Shown here: one piece after another, positions 10,253-20,669 of the stretch
Position numbering within the stretch: the first letter of the stretch is position 1
How the letters are laid out: every line of letters begins with the position of its first letter
Source: Phocoena phocoena
Lineage: Eukaryota > Chordata > Mammalia > Artiodactyla > Phocoenidae
Assembly (NCBI RefSeq): GCF_963924675.1
Contig: NC_089239.1
Coordinates: forward strand, 4,515,001-4,579,000
DNA length: 64,000 nt
Reading direction: 5' to 3'
Translations under genes and position numbers: made by a program
The notes under the pieces: model-generated
What the model was told of the DNA's origin: nothing
What the model saw: only the letters and a program-made list of their open reading frames with translations
Database searches by the model: none

Positions 10253-10826
10253 TATGTTGTCTCTTATATGCGGAATCTAAAACAATGATACAAATGAACT
10301 TATTTATAAAACAGAAACAGACTTGCAGACATAGAAAACAAACTTACGGTTACCAAAGTGGAAAGGGAAAGGTAAATTAGGAGTTTGAGATTAACAGATA
10401 CACACTACTATATATAAAAGAGATAAACAGGGCTTCCCTGGTGGCGCAGTGGTTGAGAGTCCGCCTGCCGATGCAAAGGACGCAGGTTCGTGCCCCGGTC
10501 CAGGAGGATCCCACATGCCACGGAGCGGCTGGGCTCATGAGCCATGGCCGCTGAGCCTGCGCATCCGGAGCCTGTGCTCCACAGTGGGAGAGGCCACAGC
10601 AGTGAGAGGCCCGCATACCGCAAAAAAAAAAAAAAAAATTAGATAAACAACAAGAATTTACTGTATAGCACAGGGAACTATATTCAATATCTTGTAATAA
10701 CCTATAATGGAAAAGAATTTGAAAAGAAAAAGATATATATACTGAATCGTTATGTTGCACACCTGAAATTAATACAATATTGTAAATCAACTATACTTCA
10801 ATAAAGAAAAATGGAAAAAAACATAA
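10253..10826 (+). mobile_element. L1 3' UTR, forward segment of the same insertion, split by a SINE
   Basis: It starts at 'tctcttatatgcggaatctaaaacaatgatac' and runs to 'aaatcaactatacttcaataaagaaaaa'. It is the 3' half of the twin-primed L1 whose 5' half is inverted at 9803-10252. A SINE (10430-10640) was inserted later. Confidence 0.9.
10430..10640 (+). mobile_element. CHR-type SINE, short form
   Basis: Complete element with head at 10430 and an A18-like tail ending at about 10640. AGATAAACA is a perfect duplication at 10421-10429 and 10641-10649. The L1 3' UTR reads straight through if the SINE and one repeat are set aside. Confidence 0.96.
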
Positions 10827-10930
10827 AAATTTTTAGGACTTTTGCAGGGAGATTGACGTCATGCTGGTAGTTTGAAATTGGTCACGATAGGAGCATTTAC
10901 ACACACAGAAACTGGCAAGTGCTACAAATC

Positions 10931-10985
10931 AGAAAGAGAGAGAGAGAGAGAGAGAGGGACAGGGAGAGAGAGAGAGAAAGAAATC
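10931..10985. repeat. (GA)n microsatellite
   Basis: Two GA runs separated by 'gacag', about 50 bases in total. Confidence 0.93.
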
Positions 10986-11608
10986 TAAGAGAAGGCACCC
11001 CTAAGGCCTTTAGACCCATGCTGGCTGAAAAGGGCTGATGTGGTCTAGGCAGTGTCTTGAAGTATTGGGGTCATAACAAAAACTGCCCACTTTCTATGGG
11101 TTTAGGGAGGGCCAGTCCCTCTCCCGGAGGTTGAAAGCATTCACAGAGGACCTTCTCAGTGAGTGGAGACACAACATCGTCAGAGCTGCCCGTCTCTCAC
11201 CCTGAGACCACAGCTACATGACAGGGAAAGAAGCTGATATCTGAACTAGTTCCATGGATGCTCTGGGCTCAGTTGTTATCTGTAAAAAACGGGATAACAG
11301 CCAGTGATTCCCGTCTCCCCCATTGTAAGTTTCCCATGGGACTTTGGAAACTCCCCACGTCCACCCCAAATCTACTCTGGCTGCCCCTTCCCGAGGCACC
11401 CTGCTCATGACTCCCCCTTCTCCGCGTCTGGACCCTCAGCCGCCATGTCTGTGCTCGGTGGTCCTGCCCTGACATGGCTAACTGATCCAGCTGCGGCCAA
11501 GAGGCTAGCTGCCCGGTTTCATCTCTGTCTCCCGGAGATTTGGAATTTTGAGCTTAGATACCCTGATATCAGGAGTTGATGGTAATAATTTGGACCGATG
11601 GCAGCATC
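10986..11608. other. Low-copy sequence, nothing recognised
   Basis: Mixed sequence without a supported element or gene. Confidence 0.45.
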
Positions 11609-12083
11609 CAGAGCTGTGTTGCCCAATTCAGTAGCCCTACGAGGCTACGGAGCATGTGTGCAAATTGAGATGGGCCGTGAGTGTAAAGCACACACTGGAT
11701 TTCAAAGACTTGATATGAAAAAAAAAGGATTTAAAATATCTCATTTAAGCGAGGGTGCGAGGGAGACGCAAGAGGGAGGAGATATGGGGATATATATACA
11801 CACATCGCTGATGCACTTTGTTATACAGAAGAAACTAACACATCATTGTAAAGCAATTACACTCCAATAAAGATGTTTAAAAAATTAAGCAAATAAAAGA
11901 TCTCATTCATAATTCTTTGAATTATATGTTGAAATGATCATATTTTGGGTCTATTAAGTTAAATAAAATATATTATTGAAATGAATTTCTTCTGTCTGCT
12001 ATTATTTTTTGTAATGTGGCTACTAGAAAATTTGAAGTGACATATGTGGTTGGAATTTTATTTCCTTTGGACAAAACTGCTCT
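11609..12083. mobile_element. Short non-autonomous DNA transposon, split by an L1
   Basis: The terminal inverted repeats are visible: AGAGCTGTGTTGCCC at 11609-11625 and the complementary GGACAAAACTGCTCT at about 12069-12083. The interior is AT-rich ('tgaaatgatcatattttgggtctattaagttaaataaaatatattatt') and has the GTGGCTACTAGAAAATTT block of a common mammalian MITE. I recall the consensus but cannot name the family safely. Its middle is interrupted by the L1 at 11748-11899. Confidence 0.72.
11748..11899 (+). mobile_element. Young L1 3'-end fragment
   Basis: 'gagggagacgcaagagggaggagatatggggatatatata...cactttgttatacagaagaaactaacacatcattgtaaagcaattacactccaataaagatg', followed by an A-rich tail. 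ATCTCATTTA (11738-11747) and ATCTCATTCA (11900-11909) are the near-perfect flanking duplication. Confidence 0.88.
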
Positions 12084-13794
12084 AGAGAAATGTTTCTTGA
12101 AGGCCCTGGGGCTGAGTGGCTCCTAGCTTCCACAGGCCTGGGCTATACATTATTCAGCTGTCTTTTCTTCTCGAGCCAGCCCAGGTCTCTTCCATCCTGT
12201 TCTCTTTCTGATTTACCCGAGCCAGAGTAGTTTGAATTATTTGCAACCCAAGGGACGTTCACTGATAAACCGATGGAACCAAAACTTCCTTAGGGTGTGT
12301 ACAGATGATTCTGCAGCTCTGCCAGAGAACACTCTCAATGCTCCCAATGGGTCACGTTCATGGTCTGAAATGATGAAATCACCTGGACCACATTATTCCT
12401 GTCCCCAGACCCTGACTCTGCCTCTGTCTTGTGGGACCTTCAGCTCTGGCCACGGGAACCAGATTTGGATTATGAGATTCTGCTGGTCAAGAAGGACACC
12501 TGGGGTCCCAAGGTGTCTGGGTCAAGCTGAGGCTGTGCTCAGGAGCTGGATTCTGTCAGTAGAGCCTGGAGTTTGGAATAATAACAGTTTTGTTGCTCTC
12601 TCCCCGAATCTATTGGGAATCAAGTTTTGAAACGATCCATTTCACGAAGCCCACACGATGGTTTCTCCCTTCCCTACTCCCCCTTTCTCATCTGGCGAGT
12701 CAGCCCACCCTGGTGCATGGTGATTTGGGGCGTTTTGTGACTCCCACCCAGCCGGGGAACTCTTGCTTTGGAATTGTGGCTTTCCTAAGACATTTCAGTT
12801 GTTCCAAGGTGTGAGGTGAAACTCCCACAAAAACCTGTCAAGAGCTGGCTTTGGGCTGGAATGCGCAACGTTAACTCACGGGGAGAGCTCGCATCATGTG
12901 CCAGATTCCAAGTAATTATTCCTTTAGGAACTGCCTGCTCCAAGCACTTTAATGAAAAATGATAGAAAGAGCTGTTGACCTTTGAGACATTCAACTCCAC
13001 CGGGCAGCTGGGCATCGGCAGTGGATCCGGCCAGGGAAGATTACGTCTGCCCCACCATGGAGACACTGCAACAGTTTATCTTCCAAATAAGCAAAGAAAA
13101 TGTGTTTAATGAATCCCCAAAGCATGGTACGTGCAGATGGGGTTGAAAACTGCCTTGGGCAATTTTTCATCCTCATCGTAACGGGAATCCCTTGGAAACA
13201 AGTTTGAGAGAGTGTGTAAATTTAACTTGTTCCATTTAAAACATTCTTGGGAAGACTAGGCATGAGATGATGAATGAAGACATTGCAAAGGTAATCATTT
13301 GAGAGAGAAACCCTTATTAAAATAAAACAGATGAGCTGCATATGCCATATTCATAGGAGATATACGTTTTAATAAAATGAAATAAGCTTCCAATGTGTTC
13401 CATATGGCTCTGTGTTGAGTGGAAGACAAATGTGGGTAAGACGTGGCCCCTACCCTCCAGGAGCTTGGAATCGAGTTGGTTTATTGAGACAACACTTAGA
13501 CAGAGAAGCTGTATCATAGTGAGAGAGTCTCAGTTGGGGAAGAAGAAGCGCCTGACTGTTGAAGGGGGATGGAGTGAAAAAGAAACATCAGAGGGGGGTG
13601 GAGTGTGCAGGAGGAGAGAAATCAGGTTCCAGTACGTTTGGGCTGTTGTCATCAATGTTTCAGAGGCAGTTAATAGCTAAATTCCCAACTTCTGTCTCTC
13701 GTCCCATTGCTTCTCCACCTCCTCTGTTCTCAGAGGTAAGGACCACGTGGGGATTGGAGTCTATGTTCCCAAGTGAATCGTTATAAGTTTAAAT
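12084..13794. other. Low-copy sequence, nothing recognised
   Basis: 1.7 kb without a recognisable gene. A faint MIR/L2-class string ('gtgggtaagacgtggcccctaccctccaggagcttggaatcg') lies near 13433-13480. The rest looks like single-copy DNA. Confidence 0.45.
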
Positions 13795-13930
13795 GAAGAG
13801 CTAAAGCAAATGTGGCAAAATGTGAACTTTTAATAAATCTGGACAGTGGGTATTCGGTTCTATCACTTTTCTGTACTTTACTGTGTCCTCGAAATGTTTC
13901 ATAATTTAAGAGATTGTAAATGAATTGTAT
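13795..13930 (+). mobile_element. Old L1 3'-end fragment
   Basis: 'agcaaatgtggcaaaatgtgaacttttaataaatctggacagtgggtattcgg...cttttctgtactttactgtgtcctcgaaatgtttcataatttaa' follows the ending of old mammalian L1 subfamilies. Confidence 0.7.
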
Positions 13931-13957
13931 GTACAATGTGTAACTAATAAAATGGAG

Positions 13958-14092
13958 ACCCAAGAAAGAAAAGAAGAAGGAAAGAAAAAAAGAAGGAAGG
14001 GAAGGAAGAAAGAAGAAAGGAACAAATTTACAAAAGAGAGAAAGAAAGAAAAGAAGAAAGGAAAGAAAGAAAGAAAAGAAAAGAAACTAAGA
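13958..14092. repeat. Purine-only tract, GAAA/GGAA-rich
   Basis: About 135 bases that are almost all A and G on the plus strand, with GAAA, GGAA and GAAG units and one interruption (ACAAATTTAC, near 14020-14030). It lies just downstream of the L1 tail and probably grew from it. Confidence 0.92.
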
Positions 14093-15494
14093 TTTATGAG
14101 AAGCCGTAGAGCTGTAAGGTCACTGTGCGTGGAGAGAGTCAGGAAAGAGTCAGAAAGGTATCTTCTTGCCAAGAAGATGAAGTACAACTGGGGTCCTGAA
14201 AAAATGGAGAAGAGGGAGGATAAACAGAGCGGGAGGAACCCTGCTAAAGAACAGTCTTATCTGTAAAATGAGGAGTTAGACTTCATAAACTCTGAGCTCT
14301 CATTCAAATCCGACCGCTGATGTTATGTTCGTTGACTCGGTCCACAAGCAGTGTTTGGACACCTGCCATAATGCTAGACACTGCGGGGACTCCTGGATGG
14401 GACATGGCAGGGTGGCTGTCCTCCCCAAATCCCCATCTCCATTTTCCTCATTCATCATCTTTATCTAACAGTCTGTATCAAGTCTTATTTATCCTCCTTT
14501 TAGATGGAAACTCCTTCTCATATTTCTCAGTATCCCCCTTAGGGTCAAGATAGGACTATATATAATAGATAAGTGGATACTCGTTAACTACTCACTGAAT
14601 GTTTAACTTATTCATTTAAATAGTAACGGAGAGGCTATTATGTCCTAAAGCACAACTGGGAATACTCTGGAGATGCAAAGTTAAAATAATCTCCACTTCT
14701 AAGGAGCTTTCAGTCTGGTAGGGGAGATAAATTGGTAGAACTCGATTTCTGCAAAGGAGGAAGCACTAGGAACCAGAAGAATCGTGGAGAAAGGGTTACA
14801 TGGGTCAATTATTACATAGAGTGACATATACACATCCAAACTTCCGGTTTCTGTCAGAAGTATATTCAGTATTCTGATTTATATAACAGACATGCTACTT
14901 TTGGTGGACGGAAGGCTTAAAAATACCAGGTACCCTTCTTGTTAAATGGTGACATGTTTCTCACCTCCCCCTTCTTCCTATGCCTCCATCACATATTATT
15001 TAAACTTACTTTTTAACCCCAGAAGAAACAGAAATAAAAACGGACATCACCGAGTTAATCCTTTTTAGGTTACTCTATGTGGTACATTTGTTGAAATTTC
15101 AGATTAGGACAGAACTAAACGTTTTTCAAGTTCAACATGGTAGTAACTTACTCCCAGCAAGCCAAACACTGAATTCAGATCCAATCCTCAGGCACTTAAG
15201 AATGTGTCTTCTAACAGTGACAACAGCATTCTAAAAACTGAACACAGGTCTGCTCTAAGAGGTGTCCCTGCCCGGACAGGCTCCCTTGGTCAGAGTGACG
15301 GGCAAAGCAATGCTGAGCTAAGCTCATGTCCCGTGACGTTTCTGTCATGGCAACCTCCGGCTTTGGAGCCTTACACAGGATGCCAATGTAGGTCAATTGG
15401 TGTCAGAATGATAATAATGATAGTAGCAATAATAGGCAACATTAATTTGGAGTGCTTATGTTATCAAATGCAAGTTCATGTGCCTGACGCGCAG
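14093..15494. other. Low-copy sequence with faint ancient-repeat traces
   Basis: Weak MIR/L2-class strings occur near 14630-14740 ('ctaaggagctttcagtctggtaggggagataaat') and near 15405-15490 (MIR-like 'attaatttggagtgcttatg'). No gene could be supported. Confidence 0.4.
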
Positions 15495-15954
15495 TGAGGC
15501 CAAACATTACCGAAACGTTGGAGTTCGGAGCAGAGAAACGTTTATTGCACGGCCACGTGAGGAGAAAGAGCGGCTCGTGACCCCCAAATCCTGAACTCCC
15601 TGAAGAATTTCAGCAAAGCATTTTTAAAGGCCAGGTGAGGGAGGAGCGTGGCTGGTTGTTGCAAACTTCTTGGTGCTGGAATCCTTTGTTCTTGCAGGCT
15701 GTCCACGTAGGTCAGGTCAGGGTGTTCCTGCAAACTTCCAACAAGACAAATGTTGTTCTCTGTTCTGCAACGTTTTATCTCCATATGAATGGAAAAGTGT
15801 TATACCCTTAAAGGTCAGTGCCTTGAGAATGGGCTTCCTGTATATTTCAGGCTATAGGCAACCTTCTTAACTTGAAGCAAAAGCAACAGGACACACAGGT
15901 TAAAGTAAAAGAAAGAGATTCAATATGGAGTCAGATTTGTTCTTCCCTATTACA
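15495..15954 (-). mobile_element. Solo retroviral LTR (ERV), about 460 bp
   Basis: Read on the minus strand, the element starts TGTAATAGGGAAGAACAAAT and ends TGTTTGGCCTCA, i.e. TG...CA. Near its end it has a canonical AATAAA polyadenylation signal (plus-strand TTTATT at 15541-15546) followed by a short R/U5-like stretch. This is the order U3, poly-A signal, R/U5 of a retroviral LTR. No second LTR or internal region was found nearby, so it is solo. The flanks are not an obvious duplication. The subfamily is unassigned. Confidence 0.75.
15541..15546 (-). terminator. LTR polyadenylation signal AATAAA
   Basis: Exact AATAAA hexamer on the minus strand, about 46 bases before the LTR end. This is the usual place for a retroviral poly-A signal. 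Confidence 0.6.
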
Positions 15955-16040
15955 CTTATTATGTGCTTACACTGTTCTTAGCACTTGACACAAATTAACT
16001 CACTCATCCTCACAACAGTCATATGAAGTGGATACTAATT
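15955..16040 (-). mobile_element. MIR fragment
   Basis: 'cttattatgtgcttacactgttcttagcacttgacacaaattaactcactcatcctcacaacagtcatatgaagtggatact' is the reverse of the MIR 3' region. Confidence 0.72.
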
Positions 16041-16845
16041 TGAAAAACAGAAAAAAAACCCAAGTAAAAACACTGTTTCCTTTTTTTGCTGTTGTTAAGC
16101 TCAAAGGTCACTTCATGTTTCTCTTCTGTAGGTCCTGAGTCAGTCCACGTAAGTGAAGACTTGCGTGTTCTTCCTGTGTGTTCTTCCTGTGTGTGTCTGG
16201 TGGTATCTGAGTTAAATTTATCTGAATACACACGTCAACTTCCATCGGAGGGAAAAAACAAAGGTAATAGGCCGTACAGGTAAATGCCAAGAACAGCACT
16301 ACATATGCCTTTGACAAGTTGTAGGAATGTAATCTGTCTTTTTCCTTTCTTTCTTTTTTTGAAGGGGGTAATACTCTTCTAGAACTTACCCTTTTACAAA
16401 GCAATGGTTTGTAATCATTCTTTGCAAGTATTTTAAACCCTCTGTTTAAACCTAGATGTCCATGTTATTAAATTCTATTAAGAGTGGTGTTTTGTTTTTG
16501 TCTTTTAATCTAAGCACTGTATTTGGGAATCATTCATGGACAATTAAAAAAAAAAAAGCCTCATTTTGCTTTTCTGAGGAAGGTGATATAAAAAACAAAG
16601 TATTGGCTTCTTGGGAGATGCAAGGATCACAGCCCTCGCTGACCTAGTGGGGTAGCCTCTCGATATCCTGGGTGGGTCGTTTGCCTCTTTTTCGTGGTGA
16701 AATGAGATCTTTAAATTAATTGTTATTAATCCTTTACTTATTATTTAGAAATTGTTACAGGATATTATTCTTTGCTGATTTGTACTTTTGCACAAATAAT
16801 CACTTTCCAACGTTCGCGTTGTAAGTTTCCTTGGTCTGGAAGTTT
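16041..16845. other. Low-copy sequence, nothing recognised
   Basis: No gene or element was recognised. It contains the short direct repeat GTGTTCTTCCT (near 16164-16190). Confidence 0.45.
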
Positions 16846-16995
16846 GTCAGATGAAAGAGCTCAGGTTTGGGAGTTCAAGTCCCACCCCCAACCCATGTCA
16901 CTGTGAGTGGGTTACTAGTTCTTAACCAGCAGCCTCAGTTTCCTCACTATTAAACCAGTAAAATGCTCATCTGGTTAGGGGATTTGAGGAGGAAA
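16846..16995 (+). mobile_element. MIR SINE, diverged
   Basis: 'aaagagctcaggtttgggagttcaagtccca...gtgagtgggttactagttcttaaccagcagcctcagtttcctcactattaaa' follows the MIR consensus order. Confidence 0.7.
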
Positions 16996-17424
16996 CAGGG
17001 TCAGGCTTGTGGTATACCATAGGGGTTTAACCACTATTCATTTCCTTTGTTTTCCTAAGCCGCTCTCTCTGTAATTCTAGTTTTTAATCTCCTTAAATTC
17101 CACTGCTCTACTTACACAAGAAGCCAAATTAAATAAAAACCCTGGCTCTTGACTTCTCCATGTTATCACTCCTGTTGTTTCCACCAATTTCTGAAAACAG
17201 AAAATAGTGATTACAAAGTCACACTTGTATTTTGTAGCAAGTAAGATAAGATTTTTTTCCCCAGAAAACAGGATTGCCAGGGAACACTCTCTTTAGTTCC
17301 TGGAACTGAAGCCTATTATTTTCACCAAATCAGGTTTTGTCAAACCTGCACAATGGTTAAGCATATGTTAGCTTTTAGAGCCATCTCTAAAAACTAGAGT
17401 CAACTCTAGAAACCGCTAAGGACC
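16996..17424. other. Low-copy sequence, nothing recognised
   Basis: No supported feature between two MIRs. Confidence 0.45.
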
Positions 17425-17575
17425 GTGGCTCAGCAGGACCTCTGAGCCTCAGCTTCCTCATCTGTGAAATGGGGGCAGCATCTACCTTGTAAGGTGGTGG
17501 AGAAGACTTAGTGAGGTACAGGGCTTGGCTCAATGCTTGGCACGTGGTGCAGTGATTTGAAGCTGTTATTATTTT
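17425..17575 (+). mobile_element. MIR SINE, diverged
   Basis: 'gacctctgagcctcagcttcctcatctgtgaaatgggggcagcatctaccttgtaaggtggtgg...caatgcttggcacgtggtgcag' is the MIR core and 3' part. Confidence 0.78.
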
Positions 17576-17714
17576 ATCTGAAGATTAATGAACAGTAATA
17601 GTCTTTTAATTTTCCACCAAGATGTAACTTGTATTATCTTGGAAAATTTATGAGAAAAAAGAAAATCACTGAACTGTGATTTCACCAGAAAGCCAGGCTT
17701 GCCCCATATAATCA

Positions 17715-17840
17715 CTCACTAGCAACTTGACCTTGGCCTGGATCCCGCTCGGTCTCAGTTTCCCCACTAGGAATTTGGGTACAACATTTGTCCCACCCAC
17801 CTTGCAGTTTTATCACTCTTGGTGGAGACAATTGATTTGA
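17715..17840 (+). mobile_element. MIR SINE fragment
   Basis: 'ctagcaacttgaccttgg...cggtctcagtttccccactaggaatttggg' matches the MIR core in order. Confidence 0.65.
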
Positions 17841-17924
17841 AAGCACATTGTAAACCGTCAAGTACTGAACCAAATCTAGTGAAGAATCTTCTTCACGTCT
17901 CTTTTCCACGTGAGGAAGAACTTG

Positions 17925-18130
17925 GACTTTGGGGCCAGGAGGTTCTGGAGTCTGATGCCACTTTCTCCCCATGCTGGGCACATTTCTGGACCTCGTCTGC
18001 CTCAGTTTACTTGTCTGTAAAATGAGGATAATAATAGTAACTCATGGGATTGTGGTACGGATACATGTGCTAATGAAGTAAAGCACTTTGAATAGTGACT
18101 GATGTGTGTAAGAGCTCAATAATGTTAGTT
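17925..18130 (+). mobile_element. MIR SINE, well preserved
   Basis: It reads through most of MIR: 'cctcagtttacttgtctgtaaaatgaggataataatagtaactcatgggattgtggtacggatacatgtgctaatgaagtaaagcactttgaatagtgactgatgtgtgtaagagctcaataatgttagt'. Confidence 0.9.
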
Positions 18131-18666
18131 TTTAAAGTCTCTACTTTACAATGGAGGGGTTGAGCTGCCTTATCTCCGTCATGCCTCCTAGTTTAAACAG
18201 TCTTTGAGGTTTACATGTCTTACTTTGTAGAACAAGAAGTATTCTGAATGTTCCAGCACTTTTTTGCAGTAATAGTCTTCTGCTGATAGCATTAAAGTTC
18301 AAATGTATAGATTTTTGGAGATTACTTGGTATTCAGGCGAGGCCCCCAATTTCCCCATCGGCTGCCACTTAATACCATCTCCCTAAATTTTCAGAAACCT
18401 ATGTGTGGCCTCAAATTTGTCTGGGATGGGTCTGTGATTCACACACCGTATGCCAAGGCACCCAGCATCACAGTGAATTCATAAGAGACTGTGGGATACT
18501 GTGAAATCTGGGGGGAACTTGACATCTGTCAGACACCTCATGATTTACTCCCCTTGTGAATTCCTAGCTAGAGACAGTCCACAGTTTCAACACAATTGCA
18601 CTAATTCCTTTTGATGATACCATATCTTTTTGAACTGTGTTTTCTGAGGCAGCTGAATGGTAACAG
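18131..18666. other. Low-copy sequence, nothing recognised
   Basis: No supported feature between a MIR and an LTR. Confidence 0.45.
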
Positions 18667-19232
18667 TGTATCACCCCAAAATAGGGCTATAGGGAGTTCA
18701 GGTCAAAATAGGCCACTTTAGCATATTGGTTATCGAGCTGCCGGAGCTTGAAAAACTGCAAATGCAGGGGAAAGGCTTTCCTTGGACCCTCCTTATCTGC
18801 CTAAAAGTAGATCCTCCAAAAGGAGCTCAGTTATCCTAAGTCACCTCGCTGGGTGTTTCATCCATCAGGGAAGATGGACTCTTGTCACTGGAGAATAGAC
18901 TAGAAATCAACACCGTACCCAAACTTTGTCACAAACTATTATATCTCCCCTCTGTTCTTCGAAGGGCCCATTCATCTTTCCTAAAAATCACTTAGTCTCC
19001 CTGAAGAGGTCTACATCCTGCCTTTCTCTTCCCTATGAAGATGGCATTTAAGCCTGAATTTTATACCACCTCAGAGACTTACTCATTTTCTCTGGGTATC
19101 TCCCATATATACATGGGGTATACATGTTAATGAACTTCTGTTTGTTTTTCTCTTGTTAATCTGTCTTTTATTACAGGGGTCTCAGCTAAGAATTCAGAAG
19201 GGTAGAGGCAAAATTATTTTCCCCACTCTCCA
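18667..19232 (+). mobile_element. Solo ERV1-type LTR
   Basis: It starts TGTATCACCCCAAAATAGGG and its last third has class I LTR wording: 'aatgaacttctgtttgtttttctcttgttaatctgtcttttattacaggggtctcagctaagaattcagaagggtagagg'. This is followed by 'aaaattattttcccc' at the expected LTR end. The poly-A signal is mutated (AATGAA near 19130). No internal region lies nearby. Edges are estimates. Confidence 0.62.
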
Positions 19233-20173
19233 CTGTGATAAAAATAAAGTATCATGTGAAAAAAATCAGTGGCGAACAGGAAATGAGGGTGGTGGTACCC
19301 CGAAGCAGGTGCACCCAGGGCACACATCCCAGTAGTAAGTAGTTGTGGTTAAGAATAATTTTTTTTTCAATTTATGTGTATATTTTTTTCAACTGGTTAT
19401 TGAGTTAGTAAGAATATAAATATGTATTAAGCTATTTGGGACCCAACTACTTTTGGCCTGGAATGCTAAAACAAATTACTGAGACACTGAAAACACCAGG
19501 AACCCAGAAAATTTGGGAACGTCTTGGGTATATCCCTCAGTTTCAGGGTTTTCTTTGAAAAACAGCACATGTGCATGAAATAGGGCAGGGCCTCCAGTTC
19601 AACAAGCCTCTGGAGGCTGATGAAAGCCTGTGAAAATTGCGTGTGGAGGTGAAGCTTTGCAAACTTAGATTTATCTGGTGTACACATCCTTTGATAGTCC
19701 AAAGAAAGGCAACACAGTTGATAGAGGTGGGGAAGTCCGATTTTGCATAATAAACCAGATGCGGTCCCTTTGAAGTCTGTTCCCTTTTGGCTTCTGGAAA
19801 GTTTCTCCACACTAACAATTTGTACTGATTTTAGCTGCTGATGGATAACATTGTTTTGTGAATTCTGATTAGCACATGAATACCTCCGACTGTGGGCCTG
19901 GCGGAGTGCACAGCAAAAACATTTGCAGTTGAATGTGTAATTCACCAGGGTCTGGAGTTTGAAGTCTCAGACAGTTTCCACATCCCCTTTAGGTTCTACT
20001 GGGACTCTTGCCCAGGTATGAGTCCCCTGGGCTGTATACGTTTCAGGCTCACGGTTTTGTGCTACATCCGTGGAAGGCCTGGGGGATGGTGAGGAGAGAA
20101 GCTTGACTCCGTGGAGTGTGTGAAAGTGTTCACACCTGTCCTCAGGCATTACTTTCTTCTGCTTTCACTACTT
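19233..20173. other. Low-copy sequence with an unusually long minus ORF
   Basis: No element was recognised. A 159-codon minus-strand ORF (19466-19945) is open here but has no recognisable domain, and a second frame is open across part of it. Plain single-copy sequence is the simpler reading. Confidence 0.4.
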
Positions 20174-20186
20174 TCATTTTCTTTTT

Positions 20187-20413
20187 TTATTCTTTTCTTT
20201 TCTTTTTTTTTTTTTTCGCGGTACGCGGGCCTCTCACTGTTGCGGCCTCTCCCGTTGCGGACGGAGCACAGGCTCCGGACGCGCAGGCTCAGCGGCCATG
20301 GCTCACTGGCACAGCGGCTCCGCGGCATGTGGGATCTTCCCGGACCGGGGCACGAACCCACGTCCCCTGCATCGGCAGGCGGACTCTCAACCACTGGGCC
20401 ACCAGGGAAGCCC
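20187..20413 (-). mobile_element. CHR-type SINE, short form
   Basis: Head at 20413, oligo-T (tail) at 20187-20216. TCATTTTCTTTTT is a perfect 13-base duplication (20174-20186 and 20414-20426). The element carries a small internal repeat (GCGGACGGAG) near 20257 that other copies lack. Confidence 0.94.
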
Positions 20414-20669
20414 TCATTTTCTTTTTATCAAAGTATTATTATGTGCACACCAAGAAATCAGATATCAATGGAAAAGTTCATAACGAAAAACAAATGACTT
20501 GCTCGTCTTCTCCCTTCCAAACCCCATTTCCAGTTCCCCCAAGACAATCCCTTGCACCTAATTTCTGAGGTCTTCTATTGGTTACCTTTGTAACTACAGA
20601 CAGTACACTTATAATGCACTTCCCTGTTTCTTTGACTTGTCAATTTTAGACACTAATTTTTGACATCTT

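Noticed and set aside
19466..19945. 159-codon minus-strand ORF in AT-moderate sequence
   Set aside because: No recognisable domain; a second minus frame (19543-19818) is open across most of it. No splice sites, promoter or poly-A signal could be tied to it.
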